This document shows, piece by piece, positions 1 through 11,320 of a stretch of 64,000 nucleotides of DNA. Position 1 is the stretch's first letter, and each line of letters opens with the position of its first letter. The stretch is from Batkoa obscura (lineage: Eukaryota; Entomophthoromycota; Entomophthoromycetes; Entomophthorales; Batkoaceae). Where the stretch lies: the NCBI GenBank assembly GCA_030770535.1, contig JASVEC010000089.1, positions 1 through 64,000 of the forward strand, in the 5' to 3' direction. Under the pieces are notes generated by a model. It was not told the origin of the DNA. It searched no databases and saw nothing but the letters and a program-made list of their open reading frames with translations. The position numbers and the translations under genes are program-made.

Positions 1-157
1 ATTATTTCTAATCAAACAAATATTAGACTTTTATCGCCAATATAAAAATGATTATCAGACTTTAGCTAAAATAACAAAATTAAATAAAAACCATTAGAAT
101 TTAATTAGATAATAAAAATAATAAACTATGAAAATTTAAATGAAATTAAAGCATTAT

Positions 158-257
158 ATGAGGATGTATTTTTTTGTTTGAGAATTTTACTAACAATCTT
201 CCCACTTAAATAACGCTTAAAAATGGAAAAAGTGATGAAATCAAAAAATATCACCAT
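158..257 (+). mobile_element. MITE copy 1 (TGGGGATGT family)
   Basis: This is the first of about 16 copies of a roughly 100-bp non-coding element. Its terminal inverted repeats read TGGGGATGT...ACATCCCCA, and a core with AGCGCT sits between a GTTTTACTAACAAT side and a GGAAAAAGTAATGAAATC side. The + orientation is defined as the GTTTTACTAACAAT side first. This copy has TGAGGATGT...TCACCA ends flanked by TA on both sides, as expected for a Tc1/mariner-type target duplication. It carries no coding capacity. Confidence 0.75.
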
Positions 258-259
258 AT

Positions 260-748
260 TATGTAATTGTAATATGCTTTTAATATATTATTTATGATAC
301 AAACTTTATTCTGATTTAAATCTTCTTTAAATTTTTTATTTCTCCTTTTTTAATACCTGGCAAAAATTAAGATTTAATCATTATATCATGCCTTGATTTC
401 TTTTTCATAGCGGTGTATTTTTAACATTATACTTAAAGCTTAAGAAGATACATTAATAATGAATTGGTATGAGTAGTTTTATAGTATAGATTATGCCAAT
501 AATTAAAGCTACCACGTATCACTCCTATGAGCCACAACCGTATTAGTTAATGTTGGATTTTTCTATAGTTAAAAAAACAATTTGTCATTTATAGTATTAT
601 GAGAAAATAGTAAAATATAATATTAAAAATGTTTTTTTATTAATTCAAAAAAACTTTTACACCATTAAATGGAATAGGCTACATCTTGTATATTTTGGTT
701 GTTCAGAAAGAGCTTAAATATAGTCAAGTTTAGTAAAGGTTAGTTAAT
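260..748. other. AT-rich intergenic stretch
   Basis: I see no gene or structured feature here. It lies downstream of the antiporter gene on the minus strand. Confidence 0.6.
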
Positions 749-2961
749 TTAAGAAAGGTTATTATTGACGAATTCATCTTGATTCACTCCTTTTTCCAAA
801 GAATCTTCGCCTTCTCTTTTACCTGGATAAGGGACCGAGCTAGCGGATCCAGTTCCATAATCGCTGGTAGGTGCTCTTTTAAATAACTTCCAGCACACAA
901 ATTCCCAACGAGATAAGCAAGTAGATTCAGTGGGTACTCCTAGTACAAACAATATAACCACTAAAGCACCAATACAAATTAAAAGTCCAGCCCAATCTGG
1001 GTATGCACCAAAGCCTACAGGTAAATAGCCCAAAAATAAACTGACAATGAGTGCTACAGCAGCATAAGGAAGTTGAGAGTTAACATGGATCTTACTGGGA
1101 TTTTAACTGTAGTACAGGTAAGAATAGTAGTAGCGGCAATTGGGGAACAAAGATCACCAAAGATACCACCAGAAAGTACAGCAGATACAGTATAAATCAT
1201 CAAATTTTCATCAGTGGAAGCAGCATGGGCTAATGGCATAGCTAAAGGAAGCATAATAGTCATAGTACCCCATGAAGTACCAGTGGTAAAGGACATGAGT
1301 GCAGATAATATACAGCATAAAAATGGTATTAAACCTGGATTGATAGATCCAGACAAAGCGGATACGATAAAGGTTGGTACACCCATATCTTCAAAACAGG
1401 AACCTACACCCCAAGCAAATACTAAAATTAACATAGTTTCTACCATATCTTTTACACCATACATTACAGTTGCTATTCCCAATTGAAAGCTCATAATATT
1501 TTGGATTCTATACATGATTAAACATTCAATCACAGTAAAGAAGGATGCATAAAGTAAAGCACCATAAGAATCACCAGCACCTGCAATAGAAGCAGAATCA
1601 AATGTAACTCCTTCTGCACCTTGGTCAACTTTGTCCATTAAGTTATAGTAGCCAGTTATCATAATGCCAGTAATGGTTAAAATGACAACAGTTAAAATTG
1701 GAAGAACAGAGTTAATTAATCTCTTTGGTGCATTCTTTGGTGGAAGTAAAGGATCATCAACAACTTCATCGATAATCAAAGAATCAGATTCTACAACTAC
1801 TTTGTTGAAGTAGGCTCTGCGCTCAGCATCTAACATGATACCAAAATCTCTACGTAAAATCATACAAAGAGCACAAAAAACAATAGCAAGGATTGGGAAG
1901 AAACGAGATGGGATGGTACTTAGGAAAAAAGGAAAGGTTCTTTATCAATCTTCAAAACTTGAAATTGAGTTGCAATTAAACCTAAAGTGAAACCAATCCA
2001 AGATGAAATGGGAGATAATGAAGTGAGTGGAGCAGAAGTAACATGAACAATAAAGGCTAATTTTTCGTGACTTAAATAGAGGCGATCAGTGACTACAGTC
2101 ATATTAGCACCAACTACCATACAACTTGTTAAATCATCAATAAAAATGATAATACCAATGATAAATGCTGCCCATTGGCCTCTCCATCTAGTAGTAGCAA
2201 AGCTAGTGACTGAGCTAGCTAAAGCTTCAGCACCTCCAGACTTTTGAATCAATGCTACAGCTGAGGACAAATAGAAAGTAAACATAATAACTTTAGCATG
2301 GTCTGGATTTGCTAAAGCATTGATGGTATAGTAATCAAAAGTTCTTAAGAATCCCACTAATGGATTGAAACCATTGATGAATGTGGCTGAGGCAAAGATA
2401 CCTAAAAGAAGAGCGATGGTAGCTTGAGAAGAAAATAAAGCAACACCCAACATCACTATGATTGGTAACAAAGTGACCCATCCAGGCATACTGTGAGTAT
2501 AACCATGATATTCAGCAAAGTTAACATTATCTTTGGATAATACTACCCAAACCTTTTGGTACACTTTACTTTCAAGTCCTAAATCGTCGATTGTATATGC
2601 GTTGAGATATTCTCCTTGACTAATACTGGCTTTGACTGGAAGGGCTTTCTTTTCATCGGCCTCTAAAGTGCCTGTTGCTATAGTCTTAGCTGAGCTGAGC
2701 TCAGAACCTTCTAAAATTTTGTAATCGAAACTAGAATATCCATTTGCTAAAAATTAAGTTAGTAAACAAGAAGGTTGAGTAATAAAAATGCATACCATTT
2801 TTATTACTTAAAGTCAGTTGAATACTGAATTTAAAGTTATACATAACAACTTTCGGTATAGTTACATCAAGTAAAGTAGGTGGTATTGTGGCCTCTGTTT
2901 TGGTGTTTTGAGATAAGGTTACAAAGCACCAGGATAGCCATAGTAGTGTTAGAAATTTCAT
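749..2961 (-). CDS. NhaC-type Na+/H+ antiporter-like membrane protein
   Basis: This is a polytopic secondary transporter, expected to exchange Na+ for H+ at a membrane. Exon 1 (2961-2796) starts with a signal-like MKFLTLLWLSWCF. A 49-nt intron (2795-2747; GTATGC, CTAAC, TTTTAG) follows, then a long exon with many hydrophobic segments. NhaC-like hallmarks are the FIDDLTSCMVVGANM segment, APLTSLSPISSW, the FTTGTSWGTMTIMLPL re-entrant motif, GDLCSPIAATTIL and SQLPYAAVALIV. The full product would be about 720 aa. Two frame slips interrupt it: one at an A6/T6 run near 1925-1930, where both sides translate into matching family sequence, and one near 1100 between CTTVKIP and KIHVNSQLPY. The homopolymer site suggests a sequencing or assembly indel, but a recent pseudogene is possible. 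Substrate specificity is inferred from the family only. Confidence 0.75.
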
Positions 2962-4746
2962 TTGGGAAGTTAGAAAAGTTGAGTATCAGATAAAAAAAAT
3001 AAAAAAGCTGATAAGAAAAAAGATTTAAATATTAGCTAGGAGAAGGAAAAATCACAGTTTATTTTAAGATTCAAAATTGATTGCTTTTATATCTGATAAC
3101 TTGGTAGTATTTGGCAAGTAATCTTCTTGAGCTGCAATTTCAAGCATATTCTTAAATTAATTGGAAAGGTTGACTTTTTAGTAATTTTGACCTATCTCTG
3201 TACTGTCAAAATTAAAATAGAATTAGAAAGTATTATGATTTCGTTACTTCATGCTCATTTTAGTAGAACAACGCTTATAAATTTCGAGAAAATTGCCCTT
3301 GAAGTGCGAATAGAATTAAGATCATTTGACCATTTTAGATTATAAAAATTAAAAATTCTTCAGGGTCCAATCAGTTGGAAATTAAAATCATATATTAATA
3401 TTCAAGTTAGTGCTTTATAATAAAAAGAGGTCTTGAATTACTAAATAAATCATAATGATTTAATAGTATCATAACTTGTCATTATGGTTAATAAGAGAAT
3501 AAAATGAGAAAAAGGTTGTAAGTACAATATTAGTGGAAATAGTGAGGTAGAGTTTACATCGTTGACTCATCTCGGCGATAAGTATTAACAATGACTATAG
3601 TAGAAAAATTTAAAAACTAAATAGTTTGAAATTATTTAGGGTAAAGCTTAATATTGATCACACTATTTTATATTTAAGTTTATAAAGTTTAGATTATGGA
3701 AAATTCTTCAAGTAATTAATTAACTTGAACGTGATCAAAGGGTGGAGGTGCCTTAAAATTAATTAAAAAATTTATCCAATAACATAGGAATCGACAACAT
3801 TTGTTTCAGATATAACATTTTATTTATATATTTAGATAAAATAATTAATATCCACAAAACATTGTTATAATGATACACAAAATTCTGGTTATCAAAAGTT
3901 TATATAAATTGCATATTAATGCTTCATTACTTTATTCTATTTTTATCTTATTTTTTAATAGAATTTATATCCATTATAGGCTTTAATATATTCATTATAA
4001 GCTTAAATGGTTCATTATAACCTTAATATAATTTATTATATGAATTGTATATAACATAAGGCTGAATGAATGTAACTGTTGGTTATTTTGTTAAAACACA
4101 AGATAAAAAGTATTTAAATCACTAAGGATATTTATTAATAAAACTTAGATACCCAACACCGCCAAAAGATAATTGAATAATAAACTTGTTTATGTTACTA
4201 AGTTTAAGGAGACAGTTTCAAAATCTTTTATGATGGATGACTTTTAAATAGATATGGTAAAGTTTAGACTATATTCTTTAAACTAGATTATCATTTATGT
4301 CAATACTTTTATATTTTTAAGGCCATAAGTGTAGACTTTTGTTTTTTATTTTTGTTGTTTTGAATACATGAGCTTCCTCTCTTAACAAATCTATCATTTT
4401 GATATTTGTATATTATACAGCTAATAATAAATAAATTATTAGATGTTATTTTAATCTACGAAAATTCTAAATATTTTCTGTTTCATCAAATATTATTTCT
4501 TCAGGGACAAAATTGCATAAATAAAAACAGACTATTTTTAAAACTTCATTTGTTGCCAAATTCCCATTTTCCCATCCAGTTTCCTAATCAACTTACCATT
4601 TGTTCCACATTTCCCAACATTATCTGAATCAAGTCAAATCTGCTATTGCAGATTTTGCAATAATTCAGACAATCTCATTAAAATCGCAAAATGTAAAGAA
4701 TTATAGCTTTAAACTTAGCACAAAGGTTTGATCAGCTCTATCTGTA
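2962..4746. other. Intergenic region, divergent promoters
   Basis: This 1.8-kb AT-rich region lies between two divergently transcribed genes. It holds only short chance reading frames, and no repeat or RNA gene was recognised. Confidence 0.55.
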
Positions 4747-5781
4747 ATGTTGAGGTATTTTTTCAACTCAACTCTCAAGGAAGAAGGCCCTCAGCCAGAA
4801 GTTGGAAGGTTTGTAGCCAATGGATTACAATCAGAGAATGGAGAGAGTAAAAAATAGCATAAGATCTAGACGTTTATAGCTAATTGAACTTAATAGTTAG
4901 ATTTAATAGCCAGCCGTTAAGATTTTGTAATGAGTTTGAAAACATGATGTTTCAGAATAATAGAATTGGAAACGGAGAGGGTTTAGAGATACCTGAAAGC
5001 CAAATGAGGCTTGCAATAGAACCATTTCAAGGGAATGATAAAAATGCGCAGATGGGTGTGAGTAATCCATCGAATTTAAGATTGAGGGCACAATATTTAT
5101 TTAATGTGTTCGAAGAAGTTGGGAATGATGAGGATGTAATATTTTTGTTACTCAATAATAAATGGTTGATCGATTGTATAGGATAAAGAACTTGAAGTCA
5201 TGAGATATACTAATGAGACAGTACTTTCTAAAGTTAGAGAGAATAATGGATCGAGTGAAACTAACCGATTTAAGTTCACCTTATTTGTTAAAATTTTAGT
5301 GGCTGCTATGCTTACCTTTTTTGTTTGTTTTTTTTGTTTATCATTTTATACTGATGTTGTACATCACTCAGAGCTCCAATTATTAGGTAACGATTAGTAA
5401 TTAAAGTACGCGTTTTTATTGATGATTAAATTTTAGAGAAACAAGCGAGAAGGGAAAAATGTATATCTGAGTATGAGGCAAACGATTGCAAAAATCCAGT
5501 TATAGGTATAATTGAGATGTGTGATGGATGGAGATTGTGTATTGCTTATGAAGACAACTATGTTGAAAAGTAAGATTTTAAATATATCAATTGAGATTTT
5601 AAATAATTGTTAATTTAGGATTCCCATTATAGCCCAATTGATAAGTCAGTTGTTTAATAATTTATTTACTTTCATCCATACTAAAGAGCTAATTTACATG
5701 CTGATGATATTTTCGGTTATTGGTACTATTGCACTTGGTGCATTCAATGCATATTTAAATAGGCCAAATGCCCGATATTAG
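4747..5781 (+). CDS. BRR6: Brr6/Brl1-family nuclear envelope protein
   Basis: This nuclear-envelope/ER membrane protein acts in nuclear pore complex assembly and membrane lipid homeostasis (family knowledge). Five exons join in frame: 4747-4846, 4897-5135, 5182-5386, 5437-5569 and 5619-5781, giving 279 aa with introns of 46-50 nt. There are two membrane segments, one around VKILVAAMLTFFVCFFCL and one around YMLMIFSVIGTIALGAF. Between them is the diagnostic lumenal four-cysteine domain: C-ISEYEAND-C, then C-DGWRL-C, which forms disulfides in the family. The N-terminal 130 residues are polar. The four-Cys block and second membrane segment make the assignment firm. The first exon and the 5136-5181 intron rest on splice signals alone and are less certain. 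Brr6 and Brl1 cannot be separated from this sequence alone. Confidence 0.82.
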
Positions 5782-6063
5782 TTTTATTAAAGTTATTTAT
5801 AATTATTACTAATTTTGTTTTCATAAACGATTTATTATTGTATTTGAATATGCTTATCATTTTACACGTTATACATAAAAAACTCATTATTTTTATTACT
5901 ATACTATATTTATGTAACTATTGACGTTTTTTATTTTGATTATAAAAATAATTCAGCATCGCCAACTTTGATTTTATTGGCTAGTTCGATCAAAAAGATC
6001 AAAAGTATAGTAAACTCAACCTAAAGCTCATACTTTACTAAAAAAAAGTATACAGAAAAAGAA

Positions 6064-7858
6064 ATGGAAACAGTAAGTGTACATGATCAACTAAACAACA
6101 ACTAACAAAACCAGTTAGAAGGCGTTGGGGACAAAAATTTGAACATATCCTGTGTTAAAGTATATGGCTTATCTGAAAGCAACCGAAACTTAGTAGAAAC
6201 TTATGTTCAAAGTTTATACCAATGCAAAACTTTAAACGAATGTTTAGGTGAATTGAGAGGAATCTGTGGACGTTTAGAAGCCTTAGAAATTGGACAGAGT
6301 TTTGATTTAGATTTAAAAAAAGATGAAAGAGGAGCTGGTACTGAAGTAGAAATTAAAATCGTACCTCATAAAACATTAAGTATTTCTACTGGCACTGAGT
6401 TTGGTAATGGTGACGGGAACTTGGTATTTTTGTTTTATTATTAAATTGATAAGTTTATTTAGTTGACATTTAGAATGCCTCTATAGTCAAAAGAAATCTT
6501 TTTGGCCACGCCGAGAAATTCGAAGCTTCTACTAAATATGGAACTAAGACTACATCCTCATTTCAAGTAAGAAACACTAACTAGCGTCTTTCATAAGCTG
6601 ACCCAAATCTAATCTTTCTATAGTTCAGTCTAAGTCGCCCAGTAGATTTATTCAAGCCTGAAAACAGGCTGGAGTTTTGTGGTTACCAAAGTTTGATCAA
6701 TAACTTACAGATTTCTTCCCATGAGTCTATGAACAGAGCTTTAGAATTAAAATATAGAGTAAATTTTATTAAACAGTCAAAAAAATTTAACACACTAACA
6801 ACACTAGTTCCTATCTAGTTGGGGACAACATGTATTGGGCTACTGTGCCAATTGGAGGACCATTCAGAATGTAGGATTTAATGCTAGCATGAAGTAAGGG
6901 ATAATAGAGTTTAGATTAACAGTGTATTGATTTTAAAAAATAGAGTCCGCGAACAAGCAGGGGATTCTATAAAGAGCGGAATTTATCATCATTTATTAAA
7001 TGAGTTGTGGGAGGATCCTCAAAGACCTAGTAATGGATATTCATTGAGTGTAAAACAAGTAATATTGTCTTTTATAATAAAATATACCTTGTATTAATGT
7101 TCCTTCTATTAGGAATTAGCAGGCTTAAAAGGGGATCATAGGTTTATTAAAAACGAATTAAGTTATCGATCGTTAACTGAGATAACTCAAAACTGGGTAA
7201 GCTTTAATAATAAATTATAAATCAAACAATAATAATCTATTATTATTTAGTTTATTGGTTTAGGTTTAAAGCTTGGCTTATTGTATCCATTAGATAAATA
7301 TTTCGATAAGCCTATTCAGTCCTCCCATTTAGCTGACCGATTTTTCCTTGGCAATCCTACCACTTTAAGAGGCTTTAGAGATCTAGGATTAGGCGATAAA
7401 GATAAAAGTAAGATTTATCAATTATTAGTTATGAAGTTAAATTTATAATTATCATTAGATGATGTATTAGGTGGTGATATTTCTTGGGCTTTAGGAATGA
7501 GCTTGTTGACTCCGTTGCCATGGGTCAATAGTAACAAATTTAAAGGGCACGTTTTTATTAACGGTGGTGGATTGAAATTAATTAATAATGGTAAGTACAA
7601 TATGTTTATTATATAGTCGTTACTTTTTATGATTTTGTTTCTTACGTGCTGTTTACTTACTTCTGAATTTTAGACATAAAATTAATAGATCAAATTAAGA
7701 ACGTAATCCTTAAACCTAGTTCGACCTTTGGTCTTGGTCTGATTTATTATCATTCTATTGTTAGATTGGAGTTTAACTATTGTCTCCCATTATCCCATCA
7801 TTCTAGAGACTTTTTAGCTCCTAAATTTCAATTGGGCTTTGGTATCGATTTCTTATAA
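6064..7858 (+). CDS. SAM50: SAM50/Omp85 outer-membrane beta-barrel assembly protein
   Basis: This is the core of the mitochondrial sorting and assembly machinery, which inserts beta-barrel proteins into the outer membrane. Ten exons join in phase: 6064-6072, 6115-6423, 6474-6566, 6624-6758, 6808-6893, 6944-7058, 7113-7196, 7251-7407, 7459-7590 and 7674-7858. They encode 434 aa, about the family length. The N-terminal half contains a POTRA-like region. The C-terminal Bac_surface_Ag barrel shows VKRNLFGHAEKFEAS, the VREQAGDSIKSGIYH segment, FFLGNPTTLRGFRDLGLGD (the conserved L6 RGF motif) and a terminal strand ending LGFGIDFL. The 9-nt first coding exon is notable. The exon 4/5 junction was chosen at the CACTAG acceptor because it alone keeps the WRTIQNVGFNASMK frame. 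Confidence 0.92.
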
Positions 7859-8047
7859 TAATAAAGCTAATGGGATTAATCACTATTGATTTATTTTGAC
7901 ATGTTCTATTATTAAATTCTATTGCAACATTAATAAAGCTAACGGGATTTATTATCATTAATCTATTTTGACATGTTCTATCAATTCAATAATTTTAGTA
8001 CAACAATAAAGCTAAACAAATTCCCTATTACTGATTTATTTTGACAT
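7859..8047. repeat. Three-copy 73-bp tandem repeat with AATAAA
   Basis: Three degenerate units start at 7859, 7932 and 8005, an exact 73-bp period. Each begins AATAAAGCTAA and carries TTTATTTTGACAT or a close variant; the third is shortened. They directly follow the SAM50 stop codon, so each could supply a polyadenylation signal. Confidence 0.7.
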
Positions 8048-8280
8048 TAATTTTTAGTTAATTTTTGTTTAAGCTTTATGACAGTAAAATAATCAAATCT
8101 TTTGTTTTATTTGAACTTAATAGTAATGAGATATTATTAAACATTTCGTTTAAACTTAAAAACAATAAAAACCCTACTTTACTTCATTGTATTCCTTTAA
8201 ACTTTATTAACTCTATAATTCAGACCCAAATATTGCCTATCCATAATATTTTAAAGTCATAGATATGATCAACCACAGAC

Positions 8281-8288
8281 TATAAAAG
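8281..8288 (+). promoter_or_regulatory. TATA box of the Cys-rich peptide gene
   Basis: TATAAAAG lies 41 nt upstream of the ATG at 8322. The spacing implies a very short 5' untranslated region, a pattern repeated at several other genes in the window. Confidence 0.55.
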
Positions 8289-8321
8289 ACTCCGTTTTGA
8301 CTTCTAAAAAAAATAAACAAA

Positions 8322-8702
8322 ATGAGATTTATTTCGGTCTTAGCTTTAGCCAGTGTCACTTTAGCTTATGCTAATCTTCAAAGCGGTGATATTAATTCCA
8401 TCAACTTTGCTGAGCGTCACTCCCTCAGCTCCTCAATGGACCCTATGAACAGCCAAGTGGGCGTCGTTGCCACTATCCCAAAGTTGGTCGTAATTGGTAA
8501 GGTTGCAGGGAAAAAAGAAATGGGTGAAGGTGAAGAAGGTGAAGGTGAAATCAAGAAAATGAAAGGTGGTATGCCAGCAGAAGAAGATGAAGAACGCAAT
8601 GGAACTCTTGAAAGAATGTGCCGCCGTAGAGGATGCCGCTACTCCCGCCGTTGCTGCCGTTTTGCTTTCTGTCGCAGACAACGCTTCTGCCGCCGTCCAT
8701 AA
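8322..8702 (+). CDS. Secreted acidic-prodomain, six-cysteine cationic peptide precursor
   Basis: This is an intronless gene for a 126-aa protein that I do not recognise as a named family. Residues 1-18 (MRFISVLALASVTLAYAN) are a signal peptide. A middle region ends in a Gly/Glu/Lys-rich acidic stretch (residues about 64-92, GEGEEGEGE and AEEDEE). The C-terminal 27 residues are extremely basic, with 12 Arg, and hold all six cysteines at positions 100, 105, 111, 112, 117 and 123 (C-x4-C-x5-CC-x4-C-x5-C). An acidic prodomain ahead of a short Arg/Cys-rich mature peptide is the layout of many host-defence or membrane-active peptide precursors. That function is inference. A TATA box lies 41 nt upstream and an AATAAA at 8762. 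Confidence 0.75.
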   Translation: MRFISVLALASVTLAYANLQSGDINSINFAERHSLSSSMDPMNSQVGVVATIPKLVVIGKVAGKKEMGEGEEGEGEIKKMKGGMPAEEDEERNGTLERMCRRRGCRYSRRCCRFAFCRRQRFCRRP

Positions 8703-9544
8703 GCTAGTGTGAGTTAATACTACTCTTATGTTACCTTTTTTGCTTGTCTTGCATCTATTCAAATAAATGACTTTGCCTGAAATTTGTTTTAGTTTTATTA
8801 CTTTGATCTTAATAGTTTAGTATAAATTTTATGCTTATTTTGAGCACATTTTAAATATTTTATAGTGCAAGGAATAGTAAATAGCATTATAGTTCTGTAA
8901 CTAAGATGATGAATTAGGATTTATTCAATGACACAAGGGACTAAAAATACAATTAAATACTTGTTTTTACACTTATCATTTAACTATCTTGTAAGACAAC
9001 GTGTCTGATAAATTTATATTTACACCCTATTTGGTGAAATGCTTATGTGCTTACATTGGGACTTGTTCTGAATTTCACCAGCTTCAATGTTTTCCTTTTG
9101 TAAATACACAAATGACTGTATTGTCTTTATTCAGATATAACTATATTTTAAAACCAATTACTTTTGCAAAGCACCAATACTTTTGTTAAATTAAATTAAA
9201 TAAGCAACCATATCTACTAAATATAACTTTGTTATTTTATTTCTTTCAGCAACTTCGTTAGTCTTGTCATTGGATATTAAGCAACTAGCTGGATATATGG
9301 CTTATTAAAAAGACCATGAAGATTTATTTTTATATTTAAAAAAGATACTTTTCCAATGATTGTTGTGATTATAATATGTCTTAGCTTTTATTCTTATTAC
9401 TTAAGAGTTTAATATAAAATAAAGTAGGAGCTCAAAAAAAGTAAAATTTTCATTTTGAAAATAAAATACTTATTTATTATCGTAAGGTTATCCATCTTTA
9501 AAACAAACAATAAAATAAATTCAAAGCATTCATATAGATATAAC
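8703..9544. other. Intergenic region
   Basis: This is a convergent intergenic region containing the polyadenylation signal of the preceding gene (AATAAA near 8762). A 62-codon frame at 9001-9189 has no supporting features and is probably chance. Confidence 0.5.
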
Positions 9545-11272
9545 CTAGTTCTTAGGAACATAGTTGACAATCACTATTTTTCCCATAATCATATGAGCCG
9601 CCATATGACAATGCATAAACCAAGAGCCTGGATTATCAGCTTTAAAGCGAATGGCGTACCAACCACAGGGAAGATCATTTGCATTGAGAGAATTATCTTC
9701 CATACGTTTCAAATTTGAGAACATGTCTATATGATTATCAACAGGACCAAGTCTAGAATTAGTTTGATTTATTGGTTTACCAACTTCTGGAATGTCAGTA
9801 ATAAAGTGAGTATAAGTGTCTCTTAAAATAGGTATGTTTTTAGTGGTTGCCAAATAGTTGTCAATCTTTAGACCATCCACTTTTGGATCATAAAACCCAT
9901 CGCCACGACCAACAACATAAAAGGAATGTCCATGTAAATGCCATGGATGTGCTTCACAAGGTAATCCAGGTGGCATGGTATGTTGTAGGATAATTTGAAC
10001 ATCATCACCTTCGTTAATCTCATAAATTCCTTTTGTTGGCTTGTATTTTCCTGTTTCCATATCATCTACTAATACAGTATCTCTTGGTTTGTTTTCAACA
10101 TCATTTATAAACCATCTAGCTAAGTCATTTGGCTTTCTTAAAGTAACGATTAAATTTATTTCTTTAGTTGCCTTCTTTGGTACCGGATAAAAATGCTTGG
10201 ATAACCCTTTATTATACCATTTTGAAGTGAACAATTTGGATTCTACCCAATGAGAGTATTCATACTGTAATCCAGGAGCCTGCTTCTCTTTACGTATTAG
10301 GGATGAAGTACTCTTTGCACCATCATAATGAAGGATAGCAACCCCGTTTTTTGCTACTGGTCTATGTGCCTCAGGTCTGAATTCATCACTCACTTGAGTA
10401 TACATGTAGTAATTATCTACTTTTTTATTTGTTTTTAATAACACAGAATAGCGCTGTCCACTGCTTAGTTCCACCCGATCAACTTTAACAGGGTCAACTA
10501 AAGTACCGTCTGCTTCGATAATAGTCATTTCATGGCCTTCAATATTGAAAGTGAATAAAGAGAATCCATTTGCAGCTATCAATCTTAATCTGTATACCTT
10601 GTCTGGCTTTACGTTAGTAACACTAAATCCATTATTAAAAGTTTTTGATTCAGCATCATCTTTATCACCCCATTTTTGATATGTTCTACCATTGGTTAAA
10701 ATACTTTGTGATTGATTAGGAAATCTAAACGGCGGGTTATTCATTCCATCTATTAATTCTTCAGTTGATTTATGCCATCTTTCAGATAGTAATAATACAA
10801 CATCTTCATCGTATTTGTAATCCTTGTTAAATTTGACAATATCATCCCATACCTCTTTTTTATCTTCAATAATCAAAGATCCATAGATATGTTCGGAGTC
10901 CATATCTGTATGTGCATGGTAGAAGTAAGTCCCGCTTTGGTCGTATACTTTAAATTTATAGGTATAGCTCTTTCCTGGCATAATAGGTTCTTGTGTTACA
11001 TAAGGCACCCCATCTGCTTTAATTGATCCCTTTTGAGTAATCCCATGCCAATGAATGGTTACATTCTTATGCAGATTATTATTTACTTTGATTTCAATAG
11101 CATCACTAGTTACGGCATTAATCTGTGGACCAGGGAACTTATCATTGATCAATATGCCCTTAAATAAGAAGTTATCAGGGGCTATATCTCCATCTTTAAG
11201 TGTCCATTCTTGCTTCAGAGTTTTGCTTATTGCTAAATGAGCCAGATAACTGAATAGTACTAGAAACTTCAT
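9545..11272 (-). CDS. Secreted laccase-like multicopper oxidase
   Basis: This 575-aa single-exon gene encodes a protein with an N-terminal signal peptide (MKFLVLFSYLAHLAIS). Three cupredoxin domains are present, with all four copper-binding signatures: L1 HWHG (residues 74-77), L2 YHAHT (about 118-122), L3 HPWHLHGHSF (about 441-450) and L4 HCHMAAHMIMG (near 553-563). It should couple one-electron oxidation of phenols, amines or metals to reduction of O2 to water, in the cell wall or outside the cell. There is no C-terminal transmembrane segment, so it is not a Fet3-type plasma-membrane ferroxidase. In L4 the usual Trp/Tyr before the last His is Ala and the axial position is Met, which tends to go with lower redox potential. 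Substrate is unknown. Confidence 0.92.
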   Translation of the reverse strand: MKFLVLFSYLAHLAISKTLKQEWTLKDGDIAPDNFLFKGILINDKFPGPQINAVTSDAIEIKVNNNLHKNVTIHWHGITQKGSIKADGVPYVTQEPIMPGKSYTYKFKVYDQSGTYFYHAHTDMDSEHIYGSLIIEDKKEVWDDIVKFNKDYKYDEDVVLLLSERWHKSTEELIDGMNNPPFRFPNQSQSILTNGRTYQKWGDKDDAESKTFNNGFSVTNVKPDKVYRLRLIAANGFSLFTFNIEGHEMTIIEADGTLVDPVKVDRVELSSGQRYSVLLKTNKKVDNYYMYTQVSDEFRPEAHRPVAKNGVAILHYDGAKSTSSLIRKEKQAPGLQYEYSHWVESKLFTSKWYNKGLSKHFYPVPKKATKEINLIVTLRKPNDLARWFINDVENKPRDTVLVDDMETGKYKPTKGIYEINEGDDVQIILQHTMPPGLPCEAHPWHLHGHSFYVVGRGDGFYDPKVDGLKIDNYLATTKNIPILRDTYTHFITDIPEVGKPINQTNSRLGPVDNHIDMFSNLKRMEDNSLNANDLPCGWYAIRFKADNPGSWFMHCHMAAHMIMGKIVIVNYVPKN

Positions 11273-11312
11273 TCTTGATTGTTTTTTTAGTGGTAGAGAT
11301 AACTTCTTGGTC

Positions 11313-11320
11313 TTATTATA
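11313..11320 (-). promoter_or_regulatory. TATA-like element of the multicopper oxidase gene
   Basis: TATAATAA (minus strand) lies about 41 nt upstream of the ATG at 11272, the same spacing seen at the Cys-rich peptide gene. Confidence 0.4.

Noticed and set aside
9001-9189. 62-codon frame between the Cys-rich peptide gene and the laccase
   Set aside because: It lacks an ATG-proximal promoter and splice signals, and its composition is that of random AT-rich DNA.
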